This document shows, piece by piece, positions 1 to 11,000 of a stretch of 42,015 nt of DNA. The DNA comes from Phlegmacium glaucopus (Eukaryota > Basidiomycota > Agaricomycetes > Agaricales > Cortinariaceae). The notes below the pieces were generated by a model. The model was not told the origin of the DNA, searched no databases, and saw nothing but the letters and a program-made list of their open reading frames with translations. The DNA is taken from contig MU130497.1 of NCBI GenBank assembly GCA_015039465.1, forward strand, positions 610,887-652,901, given 5' to 3'. A program made the position numbers and the translations under genes. Position 1 is the stretch's first letter. Every line of letters begins with the position of its first letter.

Positions 1-18
1 AGCTTGCTGCTGTCGATG

Positions 19-650
19 GGGGGGGGGGGGGGGGGGCCTTGTCCCCCCCCCCAAAATAAGATAAAGTTGTCTGTTGTTGTTGTTGCTAATGGGGGGGACA
101 TGCCCCCCCAAGTAAAATAAAGTTGCCTGTTGTTGTTGCTGCAGCTTGCTTGCTGTCTACTGCTGTCGATGGGGGGGGGACATGTCCCCCCCCAATAAAA
201 TAAAATTAAATAAAATCATGTGATGGTCGATGGTGCTGCTGGTGGTGGTGCGTGCTGCTGCTGGTGGGGGGGAGTGACCCCCCCAATAAAATAAAAAATA
301 GGAAATAAAATTAGTGGTGCTGCTGTGGGTTTGCTGTTGTGCATGCCTGCTGTGCATGCTTCTGCTGTGTGCATTTGCTGCTGTGTGCGCTCACTGCTGT
401 GCATGTTTACTGCTGTGCATGTTTGCTGCTGCGCATGTTTGCTGCTGTGTGCGCGTGCTGTTGTGCATGCTTGTTGCGCATGCTTGCTGTTGCGCATGCT
501 GGGGGGGGGAGTGCCCCCCCAAATAAATAAATTATATGATAGTGTCGGGAGTGTGCTGCTGCTGCTGTTGGGGGAGTGGCCCCAAGTAAAATTAAAATTA
601 TATGATGTTAGTATTGGGGGAGTACCCCCATGTAAAATCAAATAAATTAT
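19..650 (+). repeat. Array of G-run/C-run hairpin repeats, each followed by an AATAAA-like tail
   Basis: Seven modules share one layout: a run of about 5-19 G, a short spacer such as ACATG or AGTG, a run of 4-10 C, then AAtAAAATAAA-like sequence. They lie near 19-60, 91-121, 171-210, 266-300, 501-532, 570-600 and 614-650. Each can fold into a near-perfect G:C stem. Between modules the DNA is rich in GCTGTTGCTG and TGTGCATG steps. Two more modules appear near 2022-2050 and 2176-2200, but only when that stretch is read backwards, so the array continued into reversal 1. Open frames here are low-complexity and not credible genes. It could be a satellite or the body of a non-autonomous element. 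Confidence 0.75.
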
Positions 651-699
651 GTAATAATTATTCACTAATTACATGAACATATATTAAAAGTTATATATA

Positions 700-999
700 G
701 AACGTTATTTTTTTTAGTTCCTTTTTAATTTAATTTATGTTGTTCAGTTACTGAATCGACTAAAGTGGTCTTAAGGTGGTCCTTAGGTGGTCCTTAGGTG
801 GTCCTTATGGTCCTTATGGTCCTTAGGTGGTCCTTAATTGATCCTTAGGTGGTCCTTAATCTATCCTTAGGGTCCTTAGGCCTTAGCACTCCTTATAAGA
901 GTAAATGGTCCTTAAGGACCTAAGGACCTCCTAAGGAGGTCCTAAGGCCCGTCAGGCCCGCCTAAGGACCTCCTTCTGCACCCCCTCACATTTCAAGTC
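700..999. mobile_element. One end of a terminal-inverted-repeat element, inside reversal 1
   Basis: Read backwards from 999, the sequence starts CTGAACTTTACACTCCCCCA and runs into many GGATTCC/GGAATCC steps. This is the partner of the end at 2931-2953. The flanking 8 bases, read backwards at 1007-1000, are CTCCAAGG, and the same 8 bases follow the other end at 2954-2961. Read as printed, the stretch shows GGTCCTTAGGTGG repeats, which are only the mirror image. The two parts together would make an element of roughly 0.8 kb with no coding region that I can see. Confidence 0.85.
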
Positions 1000-2021
1000 G
1001 GAACCTCTCCTTTTCTACGACCTATACTGTAATCTCCTCCAACGACTTGTAAAGTTCTTTCGTCTCCTTTTTTACTAATCTTTTCGACCCCCCGGTGTAT
1101 TTACCTTCTTGTATGGACTGTAGTTCTTCCGACTCTCCTCTCGTCGTTACTAACTCCTCCGTCAACGACTCAACCCTTTCCTTCGTAAGTTACTGGAGAG
1201 ACTACTCCTTTTCGTGTAGAAGGTCGAAAAATAGACCCGACCGACACCAACGGTGTTCCTGGAATTGTGACAAGCTCCTCCCATAAATCGTTATCACTTA
1301 ACCACCTTACTCTTATTCTCACTTCTTCACCTTGCGGGATAAGAAGAACGGTTAGCACTGTTACTAGGACATCAGGTTCTCGCTCATCGACGGGAACTCG
1401 TTCCACTATGGGGTTGAGGTCGAGTTCTCGCTCGTAAAGTGTTCAGTTGTGCACCACGATAGTTCTGACGTCTTTAACGACCACGTTAGAAGTTAGTATT
1501 TCTACTGTTCTTCCCGGTGGTACTACAGAAAGTAATGACCACCACCCTTGTACAACCTTAAGGTAAGTGTAAAGGACTATGTAGATTGTTAGCCAAGGTC
1601 AGGATGACACTACGGAATCGTCGAGACTAAGAGATGTGTCTACTTAAGTTTCTTAAAGAACTTTCAGATGTACAGTTGTTCGTTTTAAGTTGTGAGTTAG
1701 TGTACCTTATTTTAGAGACCTTCCGAGAGGTGACGTTAAGTTGTTATTGACTTGAACGACAAGACCGTTAAATACGACTTCGACAAAGTATAGGTATATA
1801 CTTCCGTTAGGTATGAAGATCACTGTTCCTAGTCTTGTACGAACTGGAACCGGGAGAAGTGAGGGCACAGATACTGGTATACGTCTTTTAATAACTTTTA
1901 GGACTATAAGACTAACCGTTCCTGTACCTGGGTAGTCTTAGTATATTTTACCGATGAGATCTACCACTTTTTACCGTTTTACGACGACAACATTTATTCT
2001 ATGATCTGGAGCATAAGAATT
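1000..2021. pseudogene. Middle part of a DUF6589-like transposon gene, readable only after undoing the reversal
   Basis: Taking complements left to right, with no reversal, gives an open frame that starts LGEEKMLDMTLEEV and continues through FIWAGCGCHKDLNTVRGGY, FTFPDTSNNRFQSYCDA, ELAVLAIYAEAVSYPYMKAI and MLDLGPLHSRVYDHMQKIIE. I recognise these blocks from an uncharacterised protein family that is abundant in ectomycorrhizal basidiomycetes and often labelled DUF6589, probably transposon-encoded. One TAA interrupts the frame (HME*NLWKAL, near 1706). The frame breaks off near 2021, where a G-run/C-run hairpin begins. It joins in frame to the N-terminal part at 2954-4181 (DQHLG-EEKML) once the inserted element and one copy of its target duplication are removed. 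The domain name is from memory. Confidence 0.85.
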
Positions 2022-2440
2022 GAAAAAAAACCCCCCATGAAGGGGGGGTGAAAAGGTGGTGGTTTGTTGAGGTGGAGGATGGTGGTGGATGGGAGGGAGG
2101 TCGTCGTCGTCGTCGTACGCTGTGGGAATTTGTTAATGAAGAAATTAAAATAAAAGAATTTAAAAAAAAAAACCAAAAACCCCCCTGGGTAGGGGGGTAG
2201 CCGTCGTCGTTGTCGTCGTTGTCGTCATTGTCGTTGTCGGTTGTGATCGTTGTCCTCGGTTGTCCTCATCCTCGTCGTCATCCGTCCTCATCGTCATCCG
2301 TCCTTGTCGTCATCCGTCCCCGTCGTCATCCGTCCTCGTCGTCATCCGTCCCCGTCGTCATCCATCATCGTCGTTGTGTCTTCGTTGTCGTTGTCGTAGT
2401 TCTGGGGTGGTGACGATTGTGATGGTGGTAGTTGTGAGGT
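2022..2440. repeat. Reversed continuation of the G-run/C-run and GCTGTTGCTG repeat
   Basis: Read backwards, this stretch contains GGGGGG-ATGGGT-CCCCCCC and GGGGGGG-AAGTA-CCCCCC hairpins, each followed by A-rich tails, and long GCTGTTGCTGCTG runs. That is the same make-up as 1-650, so in the true order the two were probably contiguous. The 60-80 aa serine/valine-rich frames read in the printed direction are mirror-image noise. Confidence 0.7.
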
Positions 2441-2465
2441 GACGAAGTGTTACTAACATTTGTTG

Positions 2466-2953
2466 ATTTGGGAAATATTGTCACGTGTGAGGTCACGTGA
2501 CCACACCTCGCGGCCTGAACAAAATTCAAAATTTAAATGGCGGCAAGGCATTGCCACCTTTAATATATGAATTACAATTAACTCATATATAGTATGAATT
2601 ACTGATGTTTTAGTATTTTACTTTTAAATATTAATAATACATAATATATAATGGTAGTACCAGGAATTCCCAGGATTCCGGGTGGATTCCGGGTGGATTC
2701 TGTGTTGGGGATTCCTAAGGAATTCCGGGAATCCTGGTATCAATTTGATTGTGTACCAGGAATCCACCCGGAATCCTCCTGGACTGGGAAGAGCCAGGAA
2801 TGTCAATTTCAGGGGAAATTGACTGGTGGGAAATTCCTCCTGGAATCCTGGTATTCCTACCAGGAATGGTAGGATTCCTCCAGGATTCCAGGAGGAATAG
2901 GTAGGAATCCACCAGGATTCCTCCAGGAAGACGTGGGGGAGTGTAAAGACCTC
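2466..2953 (+). mobile_element. Second part of the terminal-inverted-repeat element, rich in GGATTCC/GGAATTCC
   Basis: This part reads normally. It ends with GTGGGGGAGTGTAAAG at 2932-2947 followed by ACCTC, the inverted partner of the end at 984-999 read backwards. The interior at 2655-2930 is packed with GGAATTCC-type palindromes and GGATTCC/GGAATCC half-sites (for example GGATTCCGGGTGGATTCC). The target duplication CTCCAAGG follows at 2954-2961. An 8-bp duplication is typical of hAT and is also reported for KDZ elements, and I cannot choose between them. No transposase is visible, so it looks non-autonomous. The left part, about 2466-2650, is AT-rich and contains GTCACGTGAC. Confidence 0.85.
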
Positions 2954-4181
2954 CTCCAAGGTGCTGATCAACAGCCCAAGCCTTCAGCTCCTCAAGCAAT
3001 CGGGCATCTTTCTTCTCCTTTGAACAGTGATCTGTATTCATCCCAGCAAGTTTAATCAAGAGATCAACATATTTGAGAAGAATACCAGAGCGCTTTCCAA
3101 GAGGACTCTCATTATAGAGGTCAATGATTTTCTTGAGAATGTTCTCCCAGTCTGCAATGGCCTCTTTACTAGATCCATCCCGCAATGATTGAATTCCAAA
3201 GGTTCGTGTGACTCGTTGCTTCAAATTGCTATCAGGTGAAGTGTAGTCATCAACAACAAGGTGGACATGGCAGGAGTTGTAGTTGATACTATGATGACTT
3301 GTACCATCAGCACTGAAGGTCATCCTCTCTGCACCTTTTATCTCATATCCAAGTTGAATTTGTGCAGCAAAAAAGCCCTCACGAAGAATTTGTGAAATGG
3401 AAGGGCGGCTGATAGTGCCAACAGTTGTTATCCCTGCAGATTTGAGAACAGCTGAAATAATCTTATTGATGTATTTATGTGAGCAGCCAGCCTTAACCAG
3501 CAGGTGGACAACATTATGTGTCTCTTCAGTAAAGACACCTTTGCACATTAAATGATGGACTGATTGTTGGTGCAAATTTTTTTTCTTGATTGAGTCCATT
3601 GCTCGCTCCTTCTGCTCTTTTCTCACATAAGGTCTTGAGATCCAAATTTGAAGTAGCAAGCTTAGCATGTGTTTTCTCAAGCTGTGAAGACCACACGGCC
3701 ACAGATTTTGAGAGCTCCCTCTGAAGATCCTTGTTCTTCTTTATTAGCGATATCAGAGCTTGGTATGATTCATGAGATCCCCTCAAAAGCTGCTTAGAAG
3801 CCTCTTTCTCAGCAATTTTTATGATCTCCAGCTGTTCCTCTAATTTGGCCAATTTTCTTGTCCTCTTTTTGTAGATTGGCACTGCATACGAAGCTCATGA
3901 TATGTTTTCTCATGCTTTTCCTTCCAAAGAGCAGAACTATCCTTGTGCTTTTGGAGGTTCTCATTGCACTTCTCAAGCTCAGACTGCAGTCTACCACATT
4001 CTATCTCTTTCTGAGAAAGCAGCTGCTCCAGCACTTCAATGTGTGAGTTTGCAGCCTGTAACCTACTCAAGATATCATTTGTTGCAGTCTCTGAAGCCAA
4101 GATAGCCCGCTTTTCAGTCAGAGCTTCTTGTCCTTTTGCATGGGCAGCAGCTATCTGCTGCTTTTGTGATGTTGTAGGCAT
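2954..4181 (-). pseudogene. N-terminal half of the DUF6589-like transposon gene, broken
   Basis: The frame starts at 4181 (MPTTSQKQQIAAAHAKGQ). It encodes a coiled-coil region (LQAANSHIEVLEQLLSQKEI) and then the family blocks SVHHLMCKGVFTEETHNVVH, SAVLKSAGITTVGTISRPSI, MTFSADGTSHHSINYNSCHV and SPLGKRSGILLKYVDLLIKL, ending at AWAVDQHLG. There are at least two frameshifts, one near 3855 (between TKRGQE and LAKLEEQLEI) and one near 3620-3650 (before MDSIKKKNLHQQSV). A terminal-inverted-repeat element sits right after LG and interrupts the gene. The remainder is found at 1000-2021 in string-reversed form. The role of this protein family is unknown to me; a transposase-associated function is an inference from its high copy number. 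Confidence 0.85.
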
Positions 4182-5100
4182 GAAAGAATAATGGGTGAAT
4201 CCCTGCCAGGATATATGAAAACACAGGTTAGTTGATTTGCCTAGGGTTCATACCTAAAGAAGTTCACTTTGTATCTCCACTTTGGTCCTAAATGCAAGGC
4301 CTATATATTATATTGAGGTCAACTACAATTCAGAGGCAGTTCCTCACTTACAGTATAGATTTGGATGCAATTTGGATACTTTTTGAGCAAAAAAGAGAGA
4401 GAAGGGAGTAAAATAGGGGTAATTATAGGTAATGGTGATGGTAAAGAGAAGAAAGGCTCTCTACGAGCAAGCCAGCAATGTTTCTGCATGCATGAGGCTG
4501 CCATGTGCACCTCACAAGGCGCACACAGCCCGTTTTGGAATGCAGCTCCTGTGGGCCCACTCAGCACTGCTAAGGCTCTAACTTCACAATGGATGGGATT
4601 TAAGACTAGGTTTGCAGAGACAAAATAATCTATTTTTATGTGGCTTTACTTCTATGAGTTTAAAATTTTAATTCCTGTCCTCTAACCATGTTAAAGTGCC
4701 TATTTTAGGGCGTTATCTTTACACTGGGGCCGCTAATTAAAAATATGGACTCGTAGATCGATTGGAATTTAAATTCTAATAAAAATACATCTGATAATCA
4801 TGTTCATAGCTGTTGTAGTTGAAGAGCTGCAGTCTAATCTCTCTGGTGGCTCACATTTGGCAGGCAATTGAGACTCATTTTGCATTTTTGGGTTAAATAA
4901 CACATTTATCCAGTAATTAATATCCAAGGGATGTCCAACCACTTCTTATTCTTAAATACAACAAGATATTTTATACATATTGGAGGTGTGGAGAGTACAA
5001 ATGCGATGTCTCAAGAAATCTGTGATGTCACAATGTGACGCTTAGTGTGACCGGTCGTCACATGTACCGGAGATTGTGCACCACCACTATAACCATACAA
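4182..5100. other. AT-rich intergenic DNA, no gene seen
   Basis: This stretch holds no credible coding sequence; two overlapping frames at 4319-4628 have no family resemblance. The DNA just above 4181 would be the 5' flank of the dead DUF6589-like gene. Around 5020-5070 there are TGTGATGTCACA and GTGACCGGTCGTCAC short palindromes, which may be part of an LTR promoter. Confidence 0.4.
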
Positions 5101-5239
5101 AATCCATAATGGTCAAAGGAACAACTTGCAATCTAAAGTAAGTATCAAGTCTACAACTGTGAAGGAATTTGTCATACAAGTCCTAGGAAGATATCAGTAA
5201 ACATCAATAAAGTTCCTGAAACAGTGAAACACTTTGTGA

Positions 5240-5845
5240 CATTTATGACATCATGAGACATATGACATCATAAAACAATGCTCAGTCATAGACTTGACAT
5301 CATAAAACAAAGATTTATCATTCAAAAACAAGACTTGACATCATAAAACAGCATCAGTAATCATAAAACATAGACATGACACCACAGACTCTTACCTAAT
5401 TTTGTTTCTCATTTATGTATAAAAGTAACTAGAAAGCACCAGTAACATTAGTGAATTTGCACTCATTCTTTCTTTCCCAAATTTCACCACTGTGAATTGG
5501 CACAAGTTAGAAAGAACTTACAAGTGGACTTGTCCTACTTCACTCAGTTCAAAGAATATTAAATCCTAAAGGGACTTGTCTTTGTTCTGTTTAAACAAAG
5601 AATATTGAATCCTATAGGGACTTGTCTTTGGAGTTGGAATATTAAAGCCTTTGTCAGAACCTGAGGAGAAATCCTTGTACTATAAAGCTGTTTCATAGTC
5701 TGCCTGTGGGACTTTAGATCATTTGTTTTTGGAACTGTTCATAGAATATTAAATCCTAAAGAGACTTGTCTATGTTCATCCAAATTGGGTTTTCATACAA
5801 GCAAAGAATATTGAACCCAAAAAGGGAATTATCTTTGTTTATCAA
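5240..5845 (+). repeat. LTR-like region with GACATCATAAAACA repeats and CAAAG...CTTTG modules
   Basis: GACATCATAAAACA-like units occur about five times between 5240 and 5390. A TATA-like TGTATAAAAG follows near 5416. Four imperfect modules follow at about 5552-5845, with the pattern caaaGAATATTaAATCCtaaAGGgACTTGTCTTTG; each begins CAAAG and ends CTTTG, so each can fold back. Repeated upstream motifs, a TATA box and downstream palindromic units suggest an old LTR (U3/R region). I could not find matching ends or a target duplication, so the element is unassigned. Confidence 0.4.
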
Positions 5846-6469
5846 ATCACAATATCATATAGTCTAAGAAATTGGACTTTAAAAACTGGTCATAAAGAAA
5901 AAGAGAGTTTGAAGAGTGTACAGAAAGGAAAGATAGTCTAAAAAGAATTGGACTTAAAACCTGTATTTGGAAGTTTATTCAAGAGTATACTGGTTATACT
6001 TTCAAGGAAACCCCAACTTGCTCAATACAGAAATTTGTTATTGGTTACTGGTTGTTGGATTTGTTGTGAACATTTCCTTAAACAGCAGTAATCTCAGAAA
6101 TACAAATTAAAAACCATATCACTGCTACAGACATGACTGCCTATCTTGGAGATCTTTCCTGTTAGATTCATCTTATCTTGTCTCTGATTCTTGCATCACC
6201 ATTAGCTTTTGATTCCCCCTTCTCCTCTCCACATTAGTAGTGTTACCATCCATATTATTGACTACCCCTTTCTTTCCCTCTTTCTTCATCTTGCTCCCTT
6301 TGGTTAGCTCATTGAGGGGGCCTGTTGGAATTTGAGGTTATGTCATTTGTTTGTGGCTGTTGTCACTCGCTGTACATAGTCTACATGCATGCTCTCACTT
6401 GTATTTAGTTCCTTTTCTCCCTCCTCTATGTTACCCAATATACTCATTTTCTCAGACTCACACACTTGG

Positions 6470-7650
6470 AAGTAGAAGTTAAAAGTGAAGATACACCATT
6501 CAAGTCAGTGTAAGAGTGTAAGCATCAGCACCCTAGCTGGGCCTGGTGGGCCCACCTACATTGAATGTTCTTTGTATGATCACAATGTCATACAGACTTG
6601 AACTGTACAACTTTGCATAAAGCTCAAAAATGAGCAGAAAAAGAACTTAGAAGTACAGCAATTTAGACCACTTTAAATATTTGTTATGAATGTCTGGAAT
6701 GTTCATTGAGTGGCTCCTTATTATTTTCTCCTTCCCTTATTCCTACCTCATTCCCACTTCCCTGTGCCTCACCTGTCCCCCTGTACTATACTTAGACTTA
6801 CCCTTGACCCTACAACTCCTACTGACTTGATATCATGACTGCGGACTACTACGGTACCCAGACTACAGACTGCTATGGTACTTGTACCCTTACCTATATA
6901 AGAGCACTCCCTCTAGTTAGGTTCTCCTTAGTTTAGACCTATTGTATCTACTACGGTCTTAATCTACTAGCTTGCTCAGAACCTACCATCCTCAGTCTTA
7001 CCTGTGGGAATATGATTGCAACTGTACAACAGTCCTCAGGTATCTGGTCTATTTGCCCAGCACCAAATGTGAGTGCAAGCTGATAGTTGCTGTAACAATA
7101 TTATTTCAAACATAATTGAGGTTTTGTTTGCAAACCCAACTTTTGCATCTACTGAGTTGATTAAATAAACTGTCAGTTTTCCTTGTGACCTACACCCTAC
7201 ATTCAATATCTGTTACTTTATTAGGGTGTGTGCAAACTTTGTGTGTGTTGAATGAAGCAATTGACATTTGATTGTCATCATTATGGGATTATAGATAATC
7301 AGCCATCTCTGTGGACAATTGTGGTTGTCAATACTGTCTGGTATCTCAACTGGGGGAAAATATGTTCATTTTAAGCCTCCCAGCTAGTTGTTACTGGTAA
7401 TTTACAGTATCTCCACAAAAATCATTTTGGCAATCTTGCAACAACAAGAGGGAAAGAAACAGGGGACAATTGATCTTTATAAACATGTTATTTTTATCCC
7501 TTCTTTTGAGTATTGTGACAAAACTAAATGGTTGGCATCCATCACACTTTGAAAAGTCTAGAGTGACAACTTACAAGTAAAACTGTAACCCATAATATGA
7601 CACTACAATGACAATTTATTCCAGTTTGCACCACATAACCAATTGGCAAT
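6470..7650 (+). repeat. Left edge of the segmental-duplication unit (unit A flank)
   Basis: 6470-6680 and 7098-7650 match two other places. One is the reversed text at about 38220-37385 read backwards (for example GAAGATACACCATTCAAG and TTCAAACATAATTGAGG). The other is forward sequence at 24780-24880 and 25303-25612 (for example ACAATTGTGGTTGTCAATAC and TGGTTGGCATCCAT). This shows where the repeated unit starts upstream of each NLR 3' end. A solo LTR at 6682-7097 and a mariner-like element from 7653 interrupt it. No gene is visible. Confidence 0.75.
6682..7097 (+). mobile_element. Solo LTR, 416 bp, target duplication ATATT
   Basis: The sequence begins TGTTATGAATG and ends TTGCTGTAACA, so it has TG..CA ends. 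It is bracketed by ATATT at 6677-6681 and 7098-7102. The unit C copy, read backwards near 38000, runs straight from TTTAAA to TTTATTTCAAACATAATTG without this insert, which gives an empty site. CCTATATAAGAGC near 6893 is a plausible TATA box. No internal retrotransposon sequence remains. Confidence 0.8.
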
Positions 7651-8023
7651 TAAGGTAGGTGCCATCAGGAACCAGCACCCATTATGTAAACCAAAACTGC
7701 AATCCTCAATGCCTTCAATAACTTTGACCACCCACTTTATTTCACACTTTTAACTCCAGGAAAGGCTAGATACTATCTTAATGCATGGATCTCTGAGAGC
7801 AAAATTTTAAAATATTAATTTTTGAGCTCAGAATTAAGGGGGCATTTTTTCCGAACCAAAAAGGCTGGAAACAACCAGAAATTCATTCTGACATTGAGAG
7901 AAAGGAGGGGGAAAAATTGACCATGCAAGATTTTGCGGCTGACTAATCCATCATGTGATTGCATCAGGCAACTCTAATGACCTCCTGAGTGACAAAAAAA
8001 ACACACAAATCCCCACAAAAACA

Positions 8024-11000
8024 ATGGGAAGACACTCCAGAGCAACTCTAGCACATGTCAGCAACCTTGGACATGCACAGAAAATTTTATGGGCCCATGT
8101 GGAGGACATAACCGACCCTCAGGATCCAGATTTTGATGGAAACCAACCACAAAAGCACCCAGTTGACCTTCTAGAAGAGGGGTTCTTCATTCTAGATGAG
8201 GACTTGGGCTCTGACACTGAAGACAAGATGGAAGATGAAGAATGCGAGGATGAATCCACAGATAAATCTGTGACTGATGCAGATATTGCAGCCTTTGCCA
8301 AGATGTTGGCAGAAGCACAACTTGCTGCAGTCAAGGCAGAACACATTGCACAAGCTGAGAAACCAAGCTGAAAGCATCACTACAACTGGGAACTCCAAAA
8401 GGACAAAGCAATATCATGCCCAGAAGTGACAAAAACTCAGGGAAACAGGACAACAGTTCATACAGAGCTTCTTTAAGAAGAAATCTGATACTAAGAGCAT
8501 GCCAGCTGCTCCTCAGATCAATAATGATGGTATTGAGGCCTTGGATGGTAATGAACCAAGGGATATTGAGGCTGAGGTCCCATACAAGGATGAGGATGAA
8601 GAACCAGCAGTAGAGATTGTAGCAGACACTGGAGAGGAACATCTTCAAAGATTATTTCCTGAAGATGATAATATTCAAGTGAGTATTTCCAGACAATTGT
8701 AACATAAAATATTACTCAAAGAGTGTCCAGGTTGACAGTATCCCAGAGCCTCAAGCAAGCTCAGTGCCTCCTGAAAAATCTGCCCAAGAGCAGGTTGAGG
8801 ATCTCCTCCAAGAGATGAGGGAAGCAAAGCACCGTCAAAAGAGCATCCCCCGAGACACTAACAGACAGGTTACTGAATGGCCTTTCACACAAAAACTTCC
8901 CAGCATTGTGTTGTGCCTGTGTGCGGCTAAACATAGAAAGCCAAAATAAAAAGATTGATGTCTTCTTTCAAGCTTGAATTACTGCAATGGCTGGGACCCT
9001 CAACCTCTACCTGGACCCAATGCTCTCCTATTCATGGTGTGAATGCTCCCTCCTTGCTGCAAAAACTGCAGGACATGGGGTTTATCATGCAAGGAACATT
9101 CAGACATGGATTTGACAATATCTCACTACCCAAAAACTCCCCCTTCATTGTTATGGGAAATTCCATTCATCTATCCTCGAGGACGAAGACCTTGCTCAGG
9201 ACATCCAGCTGCACCTGACCGAAATTGCAAAAAAAGGATACATCCGTGCACAGGATGTTGACTATGGTTGCAACACCAGAAGTACAAGAGTGCCTCAGAA
9301 CTACAGGTAACGCTCAGGGCATTTCCTTGTGGACAGCCCAACAATGGCTGAATAAACTAAGATGGAGATATGCAAAGAAGAAAAATGGCATGTACATTGA
9401 TGGGCATGAGCAGGAGGATGTTGTTGATTACCGTAAGAAATTTTTTCAGCGTTGGAAGGAATACGAGAAGCGCTTCATTATCTACAACAACAAAGGCCAG
9501 GTTGCCATTTCACAGCCACAGGGTTTTGCAGTCCCAGGAGTGCAATTCCACCTCATCCCTTGTCATGCATGACGATGATAGGATCCATATAGCCTCTAGG
9601 TTCGTAAACAGGTTATTTTCGAGGTTTGACAACTTCGCAGACACTCGCGGATACCTCGCGGGTACCAGTTTCGTTCACACCTTCATTCGCGGTTCTCGCA
9701 CATCCTTCACACCTCGCACAACATACTATAATCCTCGCATAACCTTCGCACATCACTCCTACAACCTTCGTAACTATCCAACGCACCCTTGGTCCTCTTC
9801 GCACTTCATACTTTGACGTATCTTCAGCTTTCTCTAATCAATACTGGACTTAACCATTTCTTTCCTTCACAACCACATCTTCACACAGCTTCTCTTTAAT
9901 CTCGCGGTCTTTCACGGCTCGCATACACATCCCTTTCACTGGTTTGATCATGGTCCGTGCTGTTTTCAACTTACTTTCTTTTAACTTTCTATATATATTA
10001 TTATTTTATCATCTCCTTCGAAACAGGAGGTCATTCAACTGACCTCCTTACTCATCACTTCCATTATTATTCTATCTCCTATTTCTTTGTTACCAAACTA
10101 CTGGGCCCATGTGACTTCGCATTAGCTCAATTTTTACATTACTGTTTCGCATATCCGCACCTGGCTAGCTTGTTGCCCTTGTATTAAGTACCTGTAGCAA
10201 GTAGGAGAAAAAGTGAACAGGAGACAGACAGAGTTTTTATTAAGTCAATAGTCTCATCCTTCAAGCTACTTCACAAACCACGTTATCATTCGCTATCGCG
10301 CACCAATACTGATTGGTAGCGTGAGAAGAAAGCTTAAAAGTCGCCATCATGAAAATAAGCGGACTTCAAATTCACTTACCTATTTTGGAAGCAGCCCTGA
10401 ATCGCGTTCCTGGTCAACAAAAATCATTCGTTCAACGATAACATCCTCATCGCTCATCATATCCTCAATGTCTTCCACTATGTTGTCTATCATTTACACT
10501 ATCGACTTGCTCCTTAACATCTACCATCTGTTTGTCCCTTGGCTAGTGATACAACAAAGCGATCAATCTAATATTCGCATCGGTCATCGGCTCGTGTTTG
10601 ATCGCATCTATGGCCCATCATTTCAAGAACGGCCCGTTTATGGACGCATCAGCTACATCTCCCATTATGTCAAAGGCTTTGTCATTGTTGTTGTGGCTAT
10701 GGACCCACAAGTCTTCGCCTCAGCTATCTATCTTGCCATACCTCGCTCCTGGATCACACTCAGTCCCCTATCCTCACTCATCTACCTCTTATCTTATCAT
10801 TCACTGCCAAAACCATCATTCACGCGGTACCTGAAGCCTTCCCACCCTCTTTATGACAATTTAGGAAGTCCAGGAGGATCACAACTAAGCAGGAATTGCA
10901 GATGAATCAGCAGCAGAGGATTATTCTCGCAGAGTGTCAAGTGTTATCAAGGCTGCGCGACATGGGACCATGGGCAAGTAGTGTTTTCTCGGGAACAAGG

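Larger units (their letters stand above)
700..2465. other. String-reversed (not complemented) segment 1
   Basis: The letters here are in backward order. The left edge lies somewhere in 660-760 and the right edge in about 2440-2490. Read from high to low coordinates, the text gives GGTGGATTCCTGG repeats that match the forward element at 2650-2950, and G-run/C-run hairpins like those at 1-650. Taking the complement without reversing, from 1000 up to about 2021, gives about 340 codons of a gene whose N-terminal half lies at 2954-4181. Neither normal strand codes for this. I infer an assembly or gap-filling error, not a biological event. Confidence 0.93.

Noticed and set aside
314..645. Overlapping Cys/Leu-rich frames (for example CACLLCMLLLCA) resembling cysteine-rich peptides
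   Set aside because: They arise from GCTGTTGTGCATG repeats and occur in several frames at once; no start context or conservation.
700..995. GGTCCTTAGGTGG repeats and TAAGGACC inverted repeats as a novel satellite
   Set aside because: They are the backward image of GGATTCC/GGAATCC repeats of the terminal-inverted-repeat element.
2624..2971. A 115-codon minus-strand frame rich in FLEESWWIP-like text
   Set aside because: Product of the GGATTCC repeat inside the inserted element; it merges into the DUF6589-like frame only by chance.
6310..6475. Possible polypurine tract (TTGAGGGGGCC) followed by TGTTGGAATT, as a second LTR start
   Set aside because: No matching end, second LTR or target duplication was found; the following sequence past 6475 is duplicated unit DNA.
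10321..10905. A 194-codon plus-strand frame within the 2.2-kb insert
   Set aside because: Low-complexity Ser/Ile/Leu text, no family resemblance, inside an LTR with clear ends; most likely chance.
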